Positions 1 to 8,286 of a DNA stretch of 64,000 nucleotides are shown piece by piece. Where the stretch lies: contig NZ_FZPD01000004.1 of NCBI RefSeq assembly GCF_900188325.1, positions 1 to 64,000 on the forward strand, given 5' to 3'. The notes beneath the pieces are model-generated. The model ran no database searches and was not told the DNA's origin. It was given only the letters and a program-made list of their open reading frames with translations. Each line of letters opens with the position of its first letter. Within the stretch, counting starts at the first letter, position 1. The DNA comes from Ekhidna lutea (GTDB lineage: Bacteria; Bacteroidota; Bacteroidia; Cytophagales; Cyclobacteriaceae). The position numbers were made by a program, and so were the translations under genes.

Positions 1-1382
1 CGCAGACACTCTCTGTGACGGCTACTTCAAGTAATACTGCTTTGATTCCTGATCCAACGGTGACTTATACCAGCGCCGAGGCTACAGGTTCTTTGGCTTA
101 CACCCCGGTTGCTGATCAGTCCGGTACAGCCACCATCACCGTAACTGTTGATGATGGACAGGCTGCTAACAACACCGTTTCCAAAACTTTTACCGTAACC
201 GTCAATGCTGCCAATGATGCTCCAACTGTTGATGTCTTGACATTGCAAGCATTCGAAAAAGAAACAACCACACTCTGCATAACTGCCACCGATATAGAAG
301 GAGACACTCACCAGTTTGTCTCCGGAACTTCTTCAACTGGTGCTACTATTACCAATGGCTCGACGGGAGATATGTGTTTTGAGTACACTCCTTCAGATGA
401 TTTTCTTGGTATAGATCAAGTAGAGGTGACCATCTGTGATATCAATGATCCTTCTGTTTGTACCACTGGTATTATTAATATTGAAGTACTCGATGTAAAC
501 GACCCACCAATTTTTACTGAAAATGGTGTTGAGGTCAATAGCGTAACTGTTGATGCGCTAGAAGACACACCATTGGACTTGTGCCTTGAATACACTGATC
601 CTGAAGGCAATGATGTTTCCACAGTTGGACTTACAAATCTTTCCGGCGGAGGAACATTAACGGAAGGAACGACAAGCCTTTGCTATTCCTTTATGCCTGA
701 AGAAAACATCTACGGTTCTGTGGTGTGGCAGGTTGATGTACAGGACAATGGTACTCCACCTGCTACCGCAACTGTCTTTATTAATATCAATGTGGAAAAC
801 GTGAATGATGCCCCGGAAACACAGCCTGACACTTTAATAGTTATGAGAAAGGAAAGTAAATCCAAGAATGTACTTCACAATGACTTTGATTTAGATGGAG
901 ATGACCTTCAGCTTAGAACAACTCTCGAGAAACAACCTATCGGAGGAACTGCCACGATTTCTCAGGATGGAACAATTACTTATGTGTCTGATGCAGATTT
1001 TAGAGGTACTGATTCCTTGATTTACATAGTAGAGGATTCAGGAAATCCCTCGCTTACGGCGTTTGGAAAAATGATTATCAGAGTTGATGATATTCCGTTC
1101 ACCATTTATCAAACGGTTTCGCCCAATGGAGATGGAATGAATGACTACTGGCACATTGAAGGAATTGATTTTTACCCTAATAATACAGTGAGTCTTTTTG
1201 ACAGGTACAATAACCTAGTTTTTGAAATTAACGGATATAATAATGAAGATAAAGTTTGGACTGGTAATTCAAATACAGGAGCTAATAACACCCTCCCAGA
1301 AGGGACATATTTTTATCGGATAAATGCTGGTGAGGGAGGAACTTTTGGAGGATTTGTGGTACTAAGAGGAATTGAAAATTGA
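1..1382 (+). CDS. T9SS type B secreted adhesin with cadherin-like repeats, 3' end only
   Basis: The reading frame is open through the left edge of the window, so this is the C-terminal ~459 residues of a larger surface protein. Tandem cadherin/Ig-like repeats are visible, each closing with a VNDAP- or VNDPP-type linker. The last ~90 residues (SPNGDGMND, then FDRYNNLVFE, WTGN, LPEGTYFY, ending GFVVLRG) are a gliding-motility-associated C-terminal domain, the type B signal that directs export by the type IX secretion system. In this family such adhesins are surface-exposed and work with a PorP/SprF-type outer-membrane partner, which follows directly. Its TGA stop overlaps the TTG start of the next gene, implying translational coupling. 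The GTG at 15 is an internal codon, not the start. Confidence 0.9.
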   Translation, partial: QTLSVTATSSNTALIPDPTVTYTSAEATGSLAYTPVADQSGTATITVTVDDGQAANNTVSKTFTVTVNAANDAPTVDVLTLQAFEKETTTLCITATDIEGDTHQFVSGTSSTGATITNGSTGDMCFEYTPSDDFLGIDQVEVTICDINDPSVCTTGIINIEVLDVNDPPIFTENGVEVNSVTVDALEDTPLDLCLEYTDPEGNDVSTVGLTNLSGGGTLTEGTTSLCYSFMPEENIYGSVVWQVDVQDNGTPPATATVFININVENVNDAPETQPDTLIVMRKESKSKNVLHNDFDLDGDDLQLRTTLEKQPIGGTATISQDGTITYVSDADFRGTDSLIYIVEDSGNPSLTAFGKMIIRVDDIPFTIYQTVSPNGDGMNDYWHIEGIDFYPNNTVSLFDRYNNLVFEINGYNNEDKVWTGNSNTGANNTLPEGTYFYRINAGEGGTFGGFVVLRGIEN

Positions 1383-2296
1383 TTAGAAAAAACGTATTCG
1401 TCTGTCTTCTTCTATGCCTGAGCTATGCCACAATAGCGCAGCAGACAGCCAGCTTTGCTCAATATATGTTTAATCCACTAGCGATTAACCCTGCCTTTGC
1501 CGGAGCAAACAATTTACTCAGTGCGTCCGTCATCAGCAGGTTCCAAAATGTTGGATTGGAGGGAGCTCCAAATACTCAGACACTGTCCATTCATTCTCCG
1601 CTCTGGGAAAAGAATTTAGCAGGTGGTGCCCTGATCATTCGTGATAAGATCGGAATCATCAATAATACGGGCTTTCATGCAGCTGGAGCCTATCGAATCT
1701 TTTTTGATAATCATGGTGAACATTCCTTCTCCTTCGGGATGCAGTACGGACTGATCAACTACAATGCAAACTATACCAGCTTGCAAAGCCGAAACCCAGA
1801 CGATCCTTATTTCAATTCGGATATTAATCAAACACGGATGAATATTGGTGCTGGCACTTTTTACATCAATAAATTATTTTTCTTAGGTCTTTCCATGCCC
1901 CACTTGATGAACAATATTTTCGATGGCAAACAAGATTCTACCACGGTTTTTCAGTCCGTTCCAATGCTCATTCATGGAGGGTATGTTCATGTAGTTAATC
2001 CTTATTTAAGAATCAAACCAAACTTTTTAGTGAAAGTTACAGACGGCAGAATATCAGACCTGGATCTTAATTGCAACGTTCAATTAGAAGAATTGCTGTG
2101 GGTAGGTCTCTCCTACCGATTCCCTGGCATAAATTTCCTAACAGAAATAAAACTATCCGATCAGCTATTGTTAGGATATGCCTATGGAATAGGAAATGGA
2201 GGATTAAGAGGAGTTGGATTAAGCACTCATGAGCTGCTTTTAAACTTCAGGTTCAAGTTCACTAAGTATAAATTAATAAGCCCAAGATTTTTTTGA
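1379..2296 (+). CDS. PorP/SprF family type IX secretion membrane protein
   Basis: 305 residues. An N-terminal hydrophobic signal (about residues 5-20, ending at AQQ) is followed by QYMFNPLAINPAFAG, the hallmark opening of the PorP/SprF family, and alternating amphipathic strands typical of an outer-membrane beta-barrel. Members help secrete or anchor type B T9SS substrates such as SprB. The start is TTG at 1379, overlapping the TGA stop of the upstream adhesin (TTGA); no ATG lies near. One base separates it from the OmpA-like gene downstream, so the three genes form an adhesin-barrel-OmpA operon. Specific pairing with the upstream adhesin is inferred from position. Confidence 0.92.
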   Translation: MIRKNVFVCLLLCLSYATIAQQTASFAQYMFNPLAINPAFAGANNLLSASVISRFQNVGLEGAPNTQTLSIHSPLWEKNLAGGALIIRDKIGIINNTGFHAAGAYRIFFDNHGEHSFSFGMQYGLINYNANYTSLQSRNPDDPYFNSDINQTRMNIGAGTFYINKLFFLGLSMPHLMNNIFDGKQDSTTVFQSVPMLIHGGYVHVVNPYLRIKPNFLVKVTDGRISDLDLNCNVQLEELLWVGLSYRFPGINFLTEIKLSDQLLLGYAYGIGNGGLRGVGLSTHELLLNFRFKFTKYKLISPRFF

Positions 2297-2297
2297 T

Positions 2298-4727
2298 ATG
2301 GGGAAATTAGGGATCTATCTTGTACTTAATCTAATTTGTTTTTTACTCATTGCTCAGGGCAAAACTGCATTGGATTTGATAAAAGGTGATCGGGTCATTG
2401 GAAATGAGTACTTCGACCGGATGGATTACAGAAATGCCATTATCCATTATCAAAAAACCTTGAATAAACATCCTGATGATACAGAGGTCAAGTTTAAAAT
2501 TGCTCAGTCCTATCTTAAACTCAATGAACCAGCCAATTCTGAGATTTGGTTGAGGTCTCTTGTCTCATATTCTGACGCGTCTAAAGAGATGATTTATCTC
2601 TATGCCGAAGTACTTATGAGAAATGGTAAATTGGATCAAGCCAAAACCTGGTATGAGAATACGCTTCGAAAGAGTTGGGATGCTGCAACTGCTTCAAAGA
2701 TTAATTTCATAGGTCAGATCGACTCATATAGAAAAGCCTCTCAATACAAAGTTGAAAACCTAGATATCAACTCTGAATTAGCTGATTTTGCAATACACCC
2801 ATTTTCAGAAGGAATGATTTTTCTATCATCACGTCAGGTATTAAATTATATTCAATATCAACCTGCAAATGCCGCAAGAGAAGATGAAGGAATGATTCGT
2901 TTTTTCATCAAGCAGGATAATTCTGAAATAAGCCCTCTTGTTTACAGCGAAGAAGTAAAGCCCTTTTACCATGACGGACCATTCTCCTTCTACATGGATG
3001 GAAACATGGTAGCTTTCACTCGAAACGACTTAAGTACAAAGACTAAAGATCATGGCTTGGTTAAGCTTAAGATTTTCTTTGCTGACTGCAGTGACTTGAA
3101 AGCATGGAGAAATATTGTTCCATTTGAACATAACGACAGGAAGTATTCAGTTGGACATCCCGCACTTTCTAATGATGGCAAAACCCTCATATTTTCATCA
3201 GATATGCCGGGTGGAAATGGTAAAGCCGACCTTTACATCTGTTATCGGGAGGGAGACTCATGGACTAAACCGGTAAATCTGGGTCCGGAAGTCAACACCT
3301 CTGGAGCAGAACTATTTCCATACCTTCACAACGACACCACGCTTTACTTTTCATCCACAGGCCTTGGAGGATTTGGAGGACTGGATATGTTCAAAGCGAA
3401 ACTGAAAGGTTCTGAAGCAAAGGAACCGCTCAACTTAGGCCAGCCACTTAATTCTTTCTCAGATGATTTCAGCATCTATTTGAATGAGAATGGAAGTAGT
3501 GGCTACTTTTCATCAAACAGAGTGGGGGGAAAAGGATTAGATGACATTTATGCTTTTCAAAGCACCTCTGCATCACTCATCGTTAGACTTACCCAATCCT
3601 CTAATCAGCCGATTAGTGATGTAAGAGTAGAAATTTCATCTAAGGCTAATGATTTCAAACAATCTAACACATCCAATGAATCTGGTTATTTGCAGTTTGA
3701 TGTGCCTTTTGATAATGATTTCCGCATAAATGTAGAAGACAATTACTATTACGCTTCAGACAGCATCCTTTATTCAAATAAGAATGCTGATTTAATTACC
3801 GACACGCTTCTGATTAAATTAGAAAAACATCAATTAATCACACAGGGACTTATTTCGAATAAAGAAACAACACCAATTTCTAACGCATTAGTCATTCTTG
3901 AAAATAAAAATAAGAAGATGGTTGATTCGGTGAGAACCAATGCGGAAGGAGCCTACTCCTTTCAAATTGAACCTGAAAACAACTATACGATCGCTGCATC
4001 CAGTGATGGCTATTATACGGGTCGAATTAATTTCAATACGGTTAATATCTATTCAGGCAGCATTGTAAATAACATCGTATTAGAAGACTCTATTGTTAAA
4101 CCAGTTTTATATAATTTATTTATCCAGGGCAGATTGTTTAGTAATGAATCGCATGAACTGCTGCCAGGAGCACTTGTGCTTTTAGACAACATATCAGCAG
4201 GCATCAGAGATTCTGTTCGAACTACCACTGAGGGCACTTACTCCTTTAGGCTAAAGCCTGACCAACAATACAAAATAACAGCATTAGAGGATGGTTTTAT
4301 TCCTAATGGCTACTCCATTAGTACACATGATCTTTATGAGGGTTTGCTACTAAATGACATCTTGCTGGAAGAGGAATATGAAGATAAACTCATTGTATTT
4401 TTTGATTTTAATGCCAGGGAATTAAATAATAGCTACGAAGAATCGCTTCAAAAAATGCTGAAAATTTTATCAGAAAATCCAAGGTCCACATTGAAAATCA
4501 CTGCTCATGCAGATACTCGAGGTTCAGCAGATTATAACAAACAGCTATCCATTGACCGACTCAACTCTGTAAAGCAATACTTTATCCAGCGAGGCATCTC
4601 GGCAGACAGGTTAGAAGGTATCTCATTTGGTGAGGAGCTCCCACTCAATCAGTGTAGCAGTGGTGTGGACTGCCCTGAAGAGGATCACTCACAAAATAGG
4701 CGTGCTGAACTCAAAGTGCAGATGTAG
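2298..4727 (+). CDS. OmpA family protein with TPR, PD40 propeller and Cna-B-like repeats
   Basis: 809 residues. After a signal peptide (1-20) come TPR-like helices (about 30-130), then a WD40-like/PD40 propeller region (about 180-425) with recurring LSNDGKTLIFSSD-type and YFSSTGLGGFGGLD-type strands. Three carboxypeptidase-regulatory/Cna-B-like modules follow (about 430-690; the second and third share DSVRTxxEGxYSF). The C-terminal OmpA domain (about 700-809) contains the peptidoglycan-binding signature TAHADTRGSADYN...LSIDRL. This architecture recurs beside PorP/SprF genes in Bacteroidota and is thought to tie the outer-membrane apparatus to the cell wall. It starts one base after the PorP/SprF stop and ends before a strong terminator. 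Confidence 0.92.
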   Translation: MGKLGIYLVLNLICFLLIAQGKTALDLIKGDRVIGNEYFDRMDYRNAIIHYQKTLNKHPDDTEVKFKIAQSYLKLNEPANSEIWLRSLVSYSDASKEMIYLYAEVLMRNGKLDQAKTWYENTLRKSWDAATASKINFIGQIDSYRKASQYKVENLDINSELADFAIHPFSEGMIFLSSRQVLNYIQYQPANAAREDEGMIRFFIKQDNSEISPLVYSEEVKPFYHDGPFSFYMDGNMVAFTRNDLSTKTKDHGLVKLKIFFADCSDLKAWRNIVPFEHNDRKYSVGHPALSNDGKTLIFSSDMPGGNGKADLYICYREGDSWTKPVNLGPEVNTSGAELFPYLHNDTTLYFSSTGLGGFGGLDMFKAKLKGSEAKEPLNLGQPLNSFSDDFSIYLNENGSSGYFSSNRVGGKGLDDIYAFQSTSASLIVRLTQSSNQPISDVRVEISSKANDFKQSNTSNESGYLQFDVPFDNDFRINVEDNYYYASDSILYSNKNADLITDTLLIKLEKHQLITQGLISNKETTPISNALVILENKNKKMVDSVRTNAEGAYSFQIEPENNYTIAASSDGYYTGRINFNTVNIYSGSIVNNIVLEDSIVKPVLYNLFIQGRLFSNESHELLPGALVLLDNISAGIRDSVRTTTEGTYSFRLKPDQQYKITALEDGFIPNGYSISTHDLYEGLLLNDILLEEEYEDKLIVFFDFNARELNNSYEESLQKMLKILSENPRSTLKITAHADTRGSADYNKQLSIDRLNSVKQYFIQRGISADRLEGISFGEELPLNQCSSGVDCPEEDHSQNRRAELKVQM

Positions 4728-4804
4728 TGAATTTCTAAATCCAACAACATCACTTCATTCGTATGTCCATCATCTTTCACTAACGTGATAAGGTTTTAAT
4801 GATA

Positions 4805-4832
4805 GCCGGCTCGTGAGGACGAGTCGGTTTTT
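4805..4832 (+). terminator. Rho-independent terminator of the adhesin operon
   Basis: A 9-bp stem (GCCGGCTCG / CGAGTCGGT, G-U pairs allowed) with a TGAGGA loop is followed by a run of five T on the + strand. It lies 78 bases after the OmpA-like stop. The T run touches the stop codon of the convergent regulator gene. Confidence 0.8.
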
Positions 4833-5802
4833 ATGCGACCTGCTGCATTCGAGTATACCTTTCTTTATAAGCTACTGGTGTCATACCGGTGATCCGCTTA
4901 AATATCTCACGAAAAGCTTTCTTGTCATTGTATCCTACCTCAAACATCACCTGAGAAACAGTTTTTACTCCTTTTTCCAGTTCTGTCTTTGCAGCCTCTA
5001 TCTTCACCCGCTGGATGTACTCGAAAATCGTATTGGTAGTAGAACTTTTAAACCTGCGCTCAAACGTGCGCCTTCCTACACCTATCTCGTCACATAAGTC
5101 TTCCACACTGATCTTGTCTTTGAAATGTGTTTCAATGTATTCCTGTGCTTTCAGCACTTCCTTATCCTCATGAGATTTTTGACCGGAAAACATCATAAAT
5201 GGTGATTGACTGGTTCTGTCCACATCAATCATGTATGCTTTTGCTGCAGCAATAGCCACCTCACGCCCGGCATAACGCTCGATCAGGTAAATTAAAAGGT
5301 TAGTAAATGCCAGTGCGCCTCCGCTGGTGTAGATCCGGTGAGATTCAGAAACGATCCGTTCGTCTTCCACGATAACCTCAGGAAAGAGCTTCCTGAAATC
5401 TTCTGCCGCTCCCCAATGTGTTGAACACCGCTTTCCATTGAGGATGCCCATGCCACCGAGGAAAAATGCACCTACACACATGCTCACCAGATCTGCCCCA
5501 TTCTGATACTGCTTTTCCACCCAGGGAACAAGCGCTGCATTCTGTTCCATGAGTTCCTGCGGACCACCAAACATCGCCGGGATAATTACAACATCTGTAT
5601 GATCGATGGCATCAATAAGACAGTCCGTTTTCACCGTGTACAAGCCACCTACAATGTGAGCCTCTGAGGATAAACCCACGATTTTAAGATCAAACAATGG
5701 ATCGGGTAGATTGTCATTTACCCAAGTGAACAATTGACGGGTAAGATCCAGATTCGTAATACTGAATTCCCCGTTTGGGACAATTAGTGATACATGTTTC
5801 AT
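4831..5802 (-). CDS. GlxA-type transcriptional regulator (DJ-1/PfpI plus AraC HTH)
   Basis: 323 residues. The N-terminal half (about 1-190) is a DJ-1/PfpI amidotransferase-like domain with the nucleophile-elbow cysteine in VSMCVGAF. The C-terminal ~100 residues are an AraC double helix-turn-helix (EDLCDEIGVGRRTFERRF, then VMFEVGYNDKKAFREIFKRITGMTP). Such fusions are transcription activators that sense small metabolites; the ligand here is unknown. It is convergent with the adhesin operon and transcribed away from the VOC cluster, with the DUF559 repeat unit lying between, so control of the VOC genes is possible but only inferred. Confidence 0.9.
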   Translation of the reverse strand: MKHVSLIVPNGEFSITNLDLTRQLFTWVNDNLPDPLFDLKIVGLSSEAHIVGGLYTVKTDCLIDAIDHTDVVIIPAMFGGPQELMEQNAALVPWVEKQYQNGADLVSMCVGAFFLGGMGILNGKRCSTHWGAAEDFRKLFPEVIVEDERIVSESHRIYTSGGALAFTNLLIYLIERYAGREVAIAAAKAYMIDVDRTSQSPFMMFSGQKSHEDKEVLKAQEYIETHFKDKISVEDLCDEIGVGRRTFERRFKSSTTNTIFEYIQRVKIEAAKTELEKGVKTVSQVMFEVGYNDKKAFREIFKRITGMTPVAYKERYTRMQQVA

Positions 5803-5841
5803 ATAATATTCTCTATTGCTTATACATTAATACCTACATCA

Positions 5842-5930
5842 CCCACCTCTAAATCTCAGAAATGTCTGACCGTTCTCATGAGGAAACTTCTGCTATACTA
5901 ATTCCCCTCCTCGGAGGGGTTAGGGGTGGG
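5842..5930. repeat. Palindrome-ended repeat, copy A (beside the DUF559 gene)
   Basis: 89 bases opening with CCCACCTCTAAATCTC and closing with GGGGTTAGGGGTGGG, so the ends are imperfect inverted repeats. An inner hairpin CCCCTCC-TC-GGAGGGG sits at 5903-5918. Copy B at 6314-6403 is homologous, in the same orientation and 90 bases long. The last 11 codons of the DUF559 gene and its TAG stop are encoded by the right half of this copy. Confidence 0.85.
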
Positions 5931-6293
5931 TCCATTTCTCTCTATCCATTCCCAAATCATATTCACAACCCACCCAATGTTTGTCTTCACATCCAGATCA
6001 TCAAATCTTAAAAATCGTACTCCCAAAAATTCAAGTCTCTCCTGCCTTATTCTATCTTTTTCTGGTTGGTTATCATGATAATGTGTATTTCCATCCACTT
6101 CAATTACCAACATCAAGTCTTTACAGTAGAAGTCCACTATAAACTCATCTATTGGTATTTGTCGACTAAATCGATAACCAAGTTGATTGCCTTTGATTTC
6201 ATTCCATAACAACACCTCCCCCAGCGTCATATTTTGCCTTAGTTTCTTAGCTAAAGGCACTAGTTTTTTATTGTACGGAATGATTTTTCTCAT
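5898..6293 (-). CDS. DUF559 endonuclease-like protein, framed by repeats
   Basis: 131 residues from the ATG at 6293; a TTG 12 bases upstream is in frame but less likely. The protein matches the DUF559/Vsr-like PD-(D/E)XK nuclease family: QIPIDEFIVDFYC, then VIEVDGNTHYHD with the acidic D...ExD core and the following His, then LGVRFLRFDD. The C-terminal tail GPTPNPSEEGN is not part of the fold and is simply the translation of repeat copy A. The start codon lies 20 bases from copy B, so gene and repeats form one unit. Biochemical function is unknown; members resemble very-short-patch-repair nucleases. A role in spreading the repeat is a hypothesis. Confidence 0.85.
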   Translation of the reverse strand: MRKIIPYNKKLVPLAKKLRQNMTLGEVLLWNEIKGNQLGYRFSRQIPIDEFIVDFYCKDLMLVIEVDGNTHYHDNQPEKDRIRQERLEFLGVRFLRFDDLDVKTNIGWVVNMIWEWIERNGPTPNPSEEGN

Positions 6294-6313
6294 CCTTATT
6301 ATCAATCATTAAA

Positions 6314-6403
6314 CCCACCTCTAAATCTCCTCCCAGGAGGAGACTTCTAGCAATTCTAACTCCCCTCCTTGGAGCGGTTCGACGATTCGAGGTTAGGGGT
6401 GGG
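6314..6403. repeat. Palindrome-ended repeat, copy B (beside the DUF559 gene)
   Basis: 90 bases with the same first 16 bases and last 13 bases as copy A, and shared internal blocks (ACTTCT, TAACTCCCCTCCT). It carries a perfect hairpin CTCCTCC-CA-GGAGGAG at 6327-6342 and a 16-base insertion (CGGTTCGACGATTCGA) in the right arm that copy A lacks. The rest of the intergenic region (6404-6558) shows no gene; it is the leader of the VOC cluster. Confidence 0.85.
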
Positions 6404-6558
6404 CTGCTTTCAGAAACTAAGTTAGCCAAACACACTGTCGGGATCAACCCCACAGTTTGCCGTAATTGCACTTTACCAGTGGTGAAATTCGTCCCTAGCT
6501 TTGACTTAGTAAAATTAATTCTGTCCTCATGGATCGAATAAAACAAAACATTAACACT

Positions 6559-6981
6559 ATGGACCAAGAACTATGGCTAAACCTTCCTGTAAAAGATTTA
6601 GAAAAAAGTCGAACCTTCTTCACCTCATTAGGCTTTGAATCCACTAGAGATTCGCCAGGTATGATCGGTTTCGTAATTGGCAAAGTGCCTGTGATGATGG
6701 TGGAAGAATCTCAACTGGAACAGTACACAGAGCACAAAATATCCGACACCTCAAAAGGAAGCGAATTTCTCATTTCGGTGAGTGCTCCGGATCGAGCATA
6801 TGTAGATCAGATCACAGAAAAGATCGAAGAGGCCGGAGGAACGGTCTATTCAAATCCACAGGAAATACAAGGGTGGATGTATGGCATGGCCATGATAGAT
6901 CTCGATGGTCATCGGTGGAACATTATCTATATGGACCTGTCTGCCGAACAGGCAGGCTGGGATAAAATGCCAAGAGAATAA
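6559..6981 (+). CDS. VOC/glyoxalase-fold protein 1
   Basis: 140 residues from the ATG at 6559. An upstream in-frame ATG at 6529 would add ten residues that do not fit the family; LWLNLPVKDLEKSRTFFTSLGF is the standard first beta-alpha unit. The second half carries the paired motif (EEAGGTVYSNPQEIQGWMYGMAMIDLDGHRWNIIYMD), giving two beta-alpha-beta-beta-beta modules. Members are metal-dependent lyases, dioxygenases or binding proteins; the classic His is missing from the first strand, so the activity is uncertain. It is first in a run of three VOC genes with gaps of 4 and 18 bases. Confidence 0.88.
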   Translation: MDQELWLNLPVKDLEKSRTFFTSLGFESTRDSPGMIGFVIGKVPVMMVEESQLEQYTEHKISDTSKGSEFLISVSAPDRAYVDQITEKIEEAGGTVYSNPQEIQGWMYGMAMIDLDGHRWNIIYMDLSAEQAGWDKMPRE

Positions 6982-6985
6982 TATC

Positions 6986-7375
6986 ATGAATCCTGTGGTA
7001 CACTTTGAAATTCCGTATAAGAATGCTGAAAGAGCTGTGACTTTTTACAGTAAAGTCTTTGGTTGGAAATATGAACAGCTAGGTTCTGATATGGGTGACT
7101 ATATATTGCTTGTGACTGCTGTGTCTGACGCCAAACCCGGAGAAGTTGCCGGTGCAATCAATGGGGGGATGTTCCCATTCAAAGAAGACTGGCCAGCCCA
7201 GTATCCATCAATCGTAATTGCGATCAATGATATTAATGAAACCATTTTGATGATTAATGAAAATGGAGGAGAAGTATTAGGTGATCCAATGCCAATCCCA
7301 GGAACTGGACTGTATGTATCCTTTTTGGATACAGAGGGATCCAGACTAAGTATTTTACAACCTGTATTCAAATAG
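6986..7375 (+). CDS. VOC/glyoxalase-fold protein 2
   Basis: 129 residues from the ATG at 6986, four bases after the previous stop; a longer frame from 6905 overlaps the upstream gene and is rejected. It begins MNPVVHFEIPYKNAERAVTF, with the family's N-terminal His (VVHFEIP), and continues VFGWKYEQLG, typical of the CFP30/YkcA-like branch of VOC proteins. The C-terminal half has GGEVLGDPMPIPGTGLYVSFLDTEGSRLSI, where the Glu (DTEG) aligns with a VOC metal ligand. The substrate is unknown. Part of the three-gene VOC run. Confidence 0.88.
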   Translation: MNPVVHFEIPYKNAERAVTFYSKVFGWKYEQLGSDMGDYILLVTAVSDAKPGEVAGAINGGMFPFKEDWPAQYPSIVIAINDINETILMINENGGEVLGDPMPIPGTGLYVSFLDTEGSRLSILQPVFK

Positions 7376-7393
7376 AATTAAGAATAATCAACT

Positions 7394-7801
7394 ATGCCTA
7401 AACAACTATACGTGAACCTTCCGATCCAGGATCTGAAGCGTTCAAAAGACTTCTTCTCAAAACTTGGATTCACTTTCAATGAACAGTTTTCAGACGAATC
7501 CTCTACCTCGATGATTGTGGATGAGGGTGTCATATTTATGTTGTTGGAAAGAGAGCGATTTAAATCCTTCATTCCGCATAAGGAAGTGGCTGACACGACA
7601 AAAGTGTGTGGGGCTATTAACGCCATTCAGATGGCCAACAAAGATGAGGTCAATGCAATCATCCAGAAGGCTATAGATGCCGGAGCTGATGAATACAAAG
7701 AGGCGCAGGACTATGGCTTTATGTATGGCAGGAGCATAGAAGACCTTGACGGAAATTGCTGGGAATTCTTCTGGATGGATCCAAGTCAAATGCCTTCCTG
7801 A
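7394..7801 (+). CDS. VOC/glyoxalase-fold protein 3
   Basis: 135 residues. It opens QLYVNLPIQDLKRSKDFFSKLGFTF, very like protein 1, and ends with YGFMYGRSIEDLDGNCWEFFWMD, the pattern seen in bleomycin-resistance/extradiol-dioxygenase-like proteins annotated as lactoylglutathione-lyase relatives. Similarity to protein 1 suggests an old tandem duplication. The first-strand metal His is replaced (YVNLP), so it may bind rather than turn over its ligand. A CCCCTAAA-type repeat follows before the DoxX-like gene. Confidence 0.88.
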   Translation: MPKQLYVNLPIQDLKRSKDFFSKLGFTFNEQFSDESSTSMIVDEGVIFMLLERERFKSFIPHKEVADTTKVCGAINAIQMANKDEVNAIIQKAIDAGADEYKEAQDYGFMYGRSIEDLDGNCWEFFWMDPSQMPS

Positions 7802-7823
7802 TATCAATAAAGCACTATTCATG

Positions 7824-7852
7824 AAATCCCCTAAATCCCCTAAAGGGGACTT
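7824..7852. repeat. Short palindromic repeat of the CCCCTAAAGGGG type
   Basis: Two CCCCTAAA units (AAATCCCCTAAATCCCC) run into TAAAGGGGACTT, giving a compact hairpin CCCC-TAAA-GGGG. It sits in the 93-base gap between VOC protein 3 and the DoxX-like gene. Its sequence is unlike the repeat beside the DUF559 gene. Similar elements are common between Bacteroidota genes (general knowledge, not checked here). Confidence 0.7.
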
Positions 7853-7900
7853 ATTGATCAAATCACATCTATACCCTTTGAAAACTAAAACACTGTGCAA

Positions 7901-8284
7901 ATGAAAAATAAGATTTTATTCATTCTCTGCATGCTTTCAGGACTCATGTTCATTAATGCGGGTCTTAATAAATTTTTTAATTACCTCCCCGTACCGGAGG
8001 ATCTTCCAGAAGAGGCGATGAATATGTTCATGGCGATGATGGAGATCACCTGGCTCATGCCACTGATAGCCACGTTTGAGATCGTTGGCGGTGCACTTTT
8101 TATAATTCCTCGATTTCGTGCCCTTGGTGCAATAATCCTCACTCCAATCATGTTTGGGATTATTGCGCATCATCTCACACTTGGGTTTGGTTTACCAATC
8201 CCTCTGGTGATGGCTGTAATACTTGTATGGGTGATCATCGAAAATAGGGATAAGTATCTATCTATGATCACTAAAAATAACTAG
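7901..8284 (+). CDS. DoxX-like four-helix membrane protein
   Basis: 127 residues from the ATG at 7901 (a GTG two codons upstream is less likely). Four hydrophobic segments are visible at about 5-22, 45-65, 72-92 and 98-115. The sequence has DoxX-family features: GLMFINAGLNKFFNY in helix 1, then FEIVGGALFIIPRFRALGAIIL. DoxX-like proteins are inner-membrane components linked to thiol or redox homeostasis, but this branch is uncharacterised. It is followed two bases later by an NTF2-like gene and probably belongs to the VOC transcription unit. Confidence 0.85.
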   Translation: MKNKILFILCMLSGLMFINAGLNKFFNYLPVPEDLPEEAMNMFMAMMEITWLMPLIATFEIVGGALFIIPRFRALGAIILTPIMFGIIAHHLTLGFGLPIPLVMAVILVWVIIENRDKYLSMITKNN

Positions 8285-8286
8285 CT

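Noticed and set aside
6268-6567. 99-residue minus-strand frame
   Set aside because: It reads through repeat copy B and the VOC gene leader; composition is not protein-like and it conflicts with the DUF559 gene.
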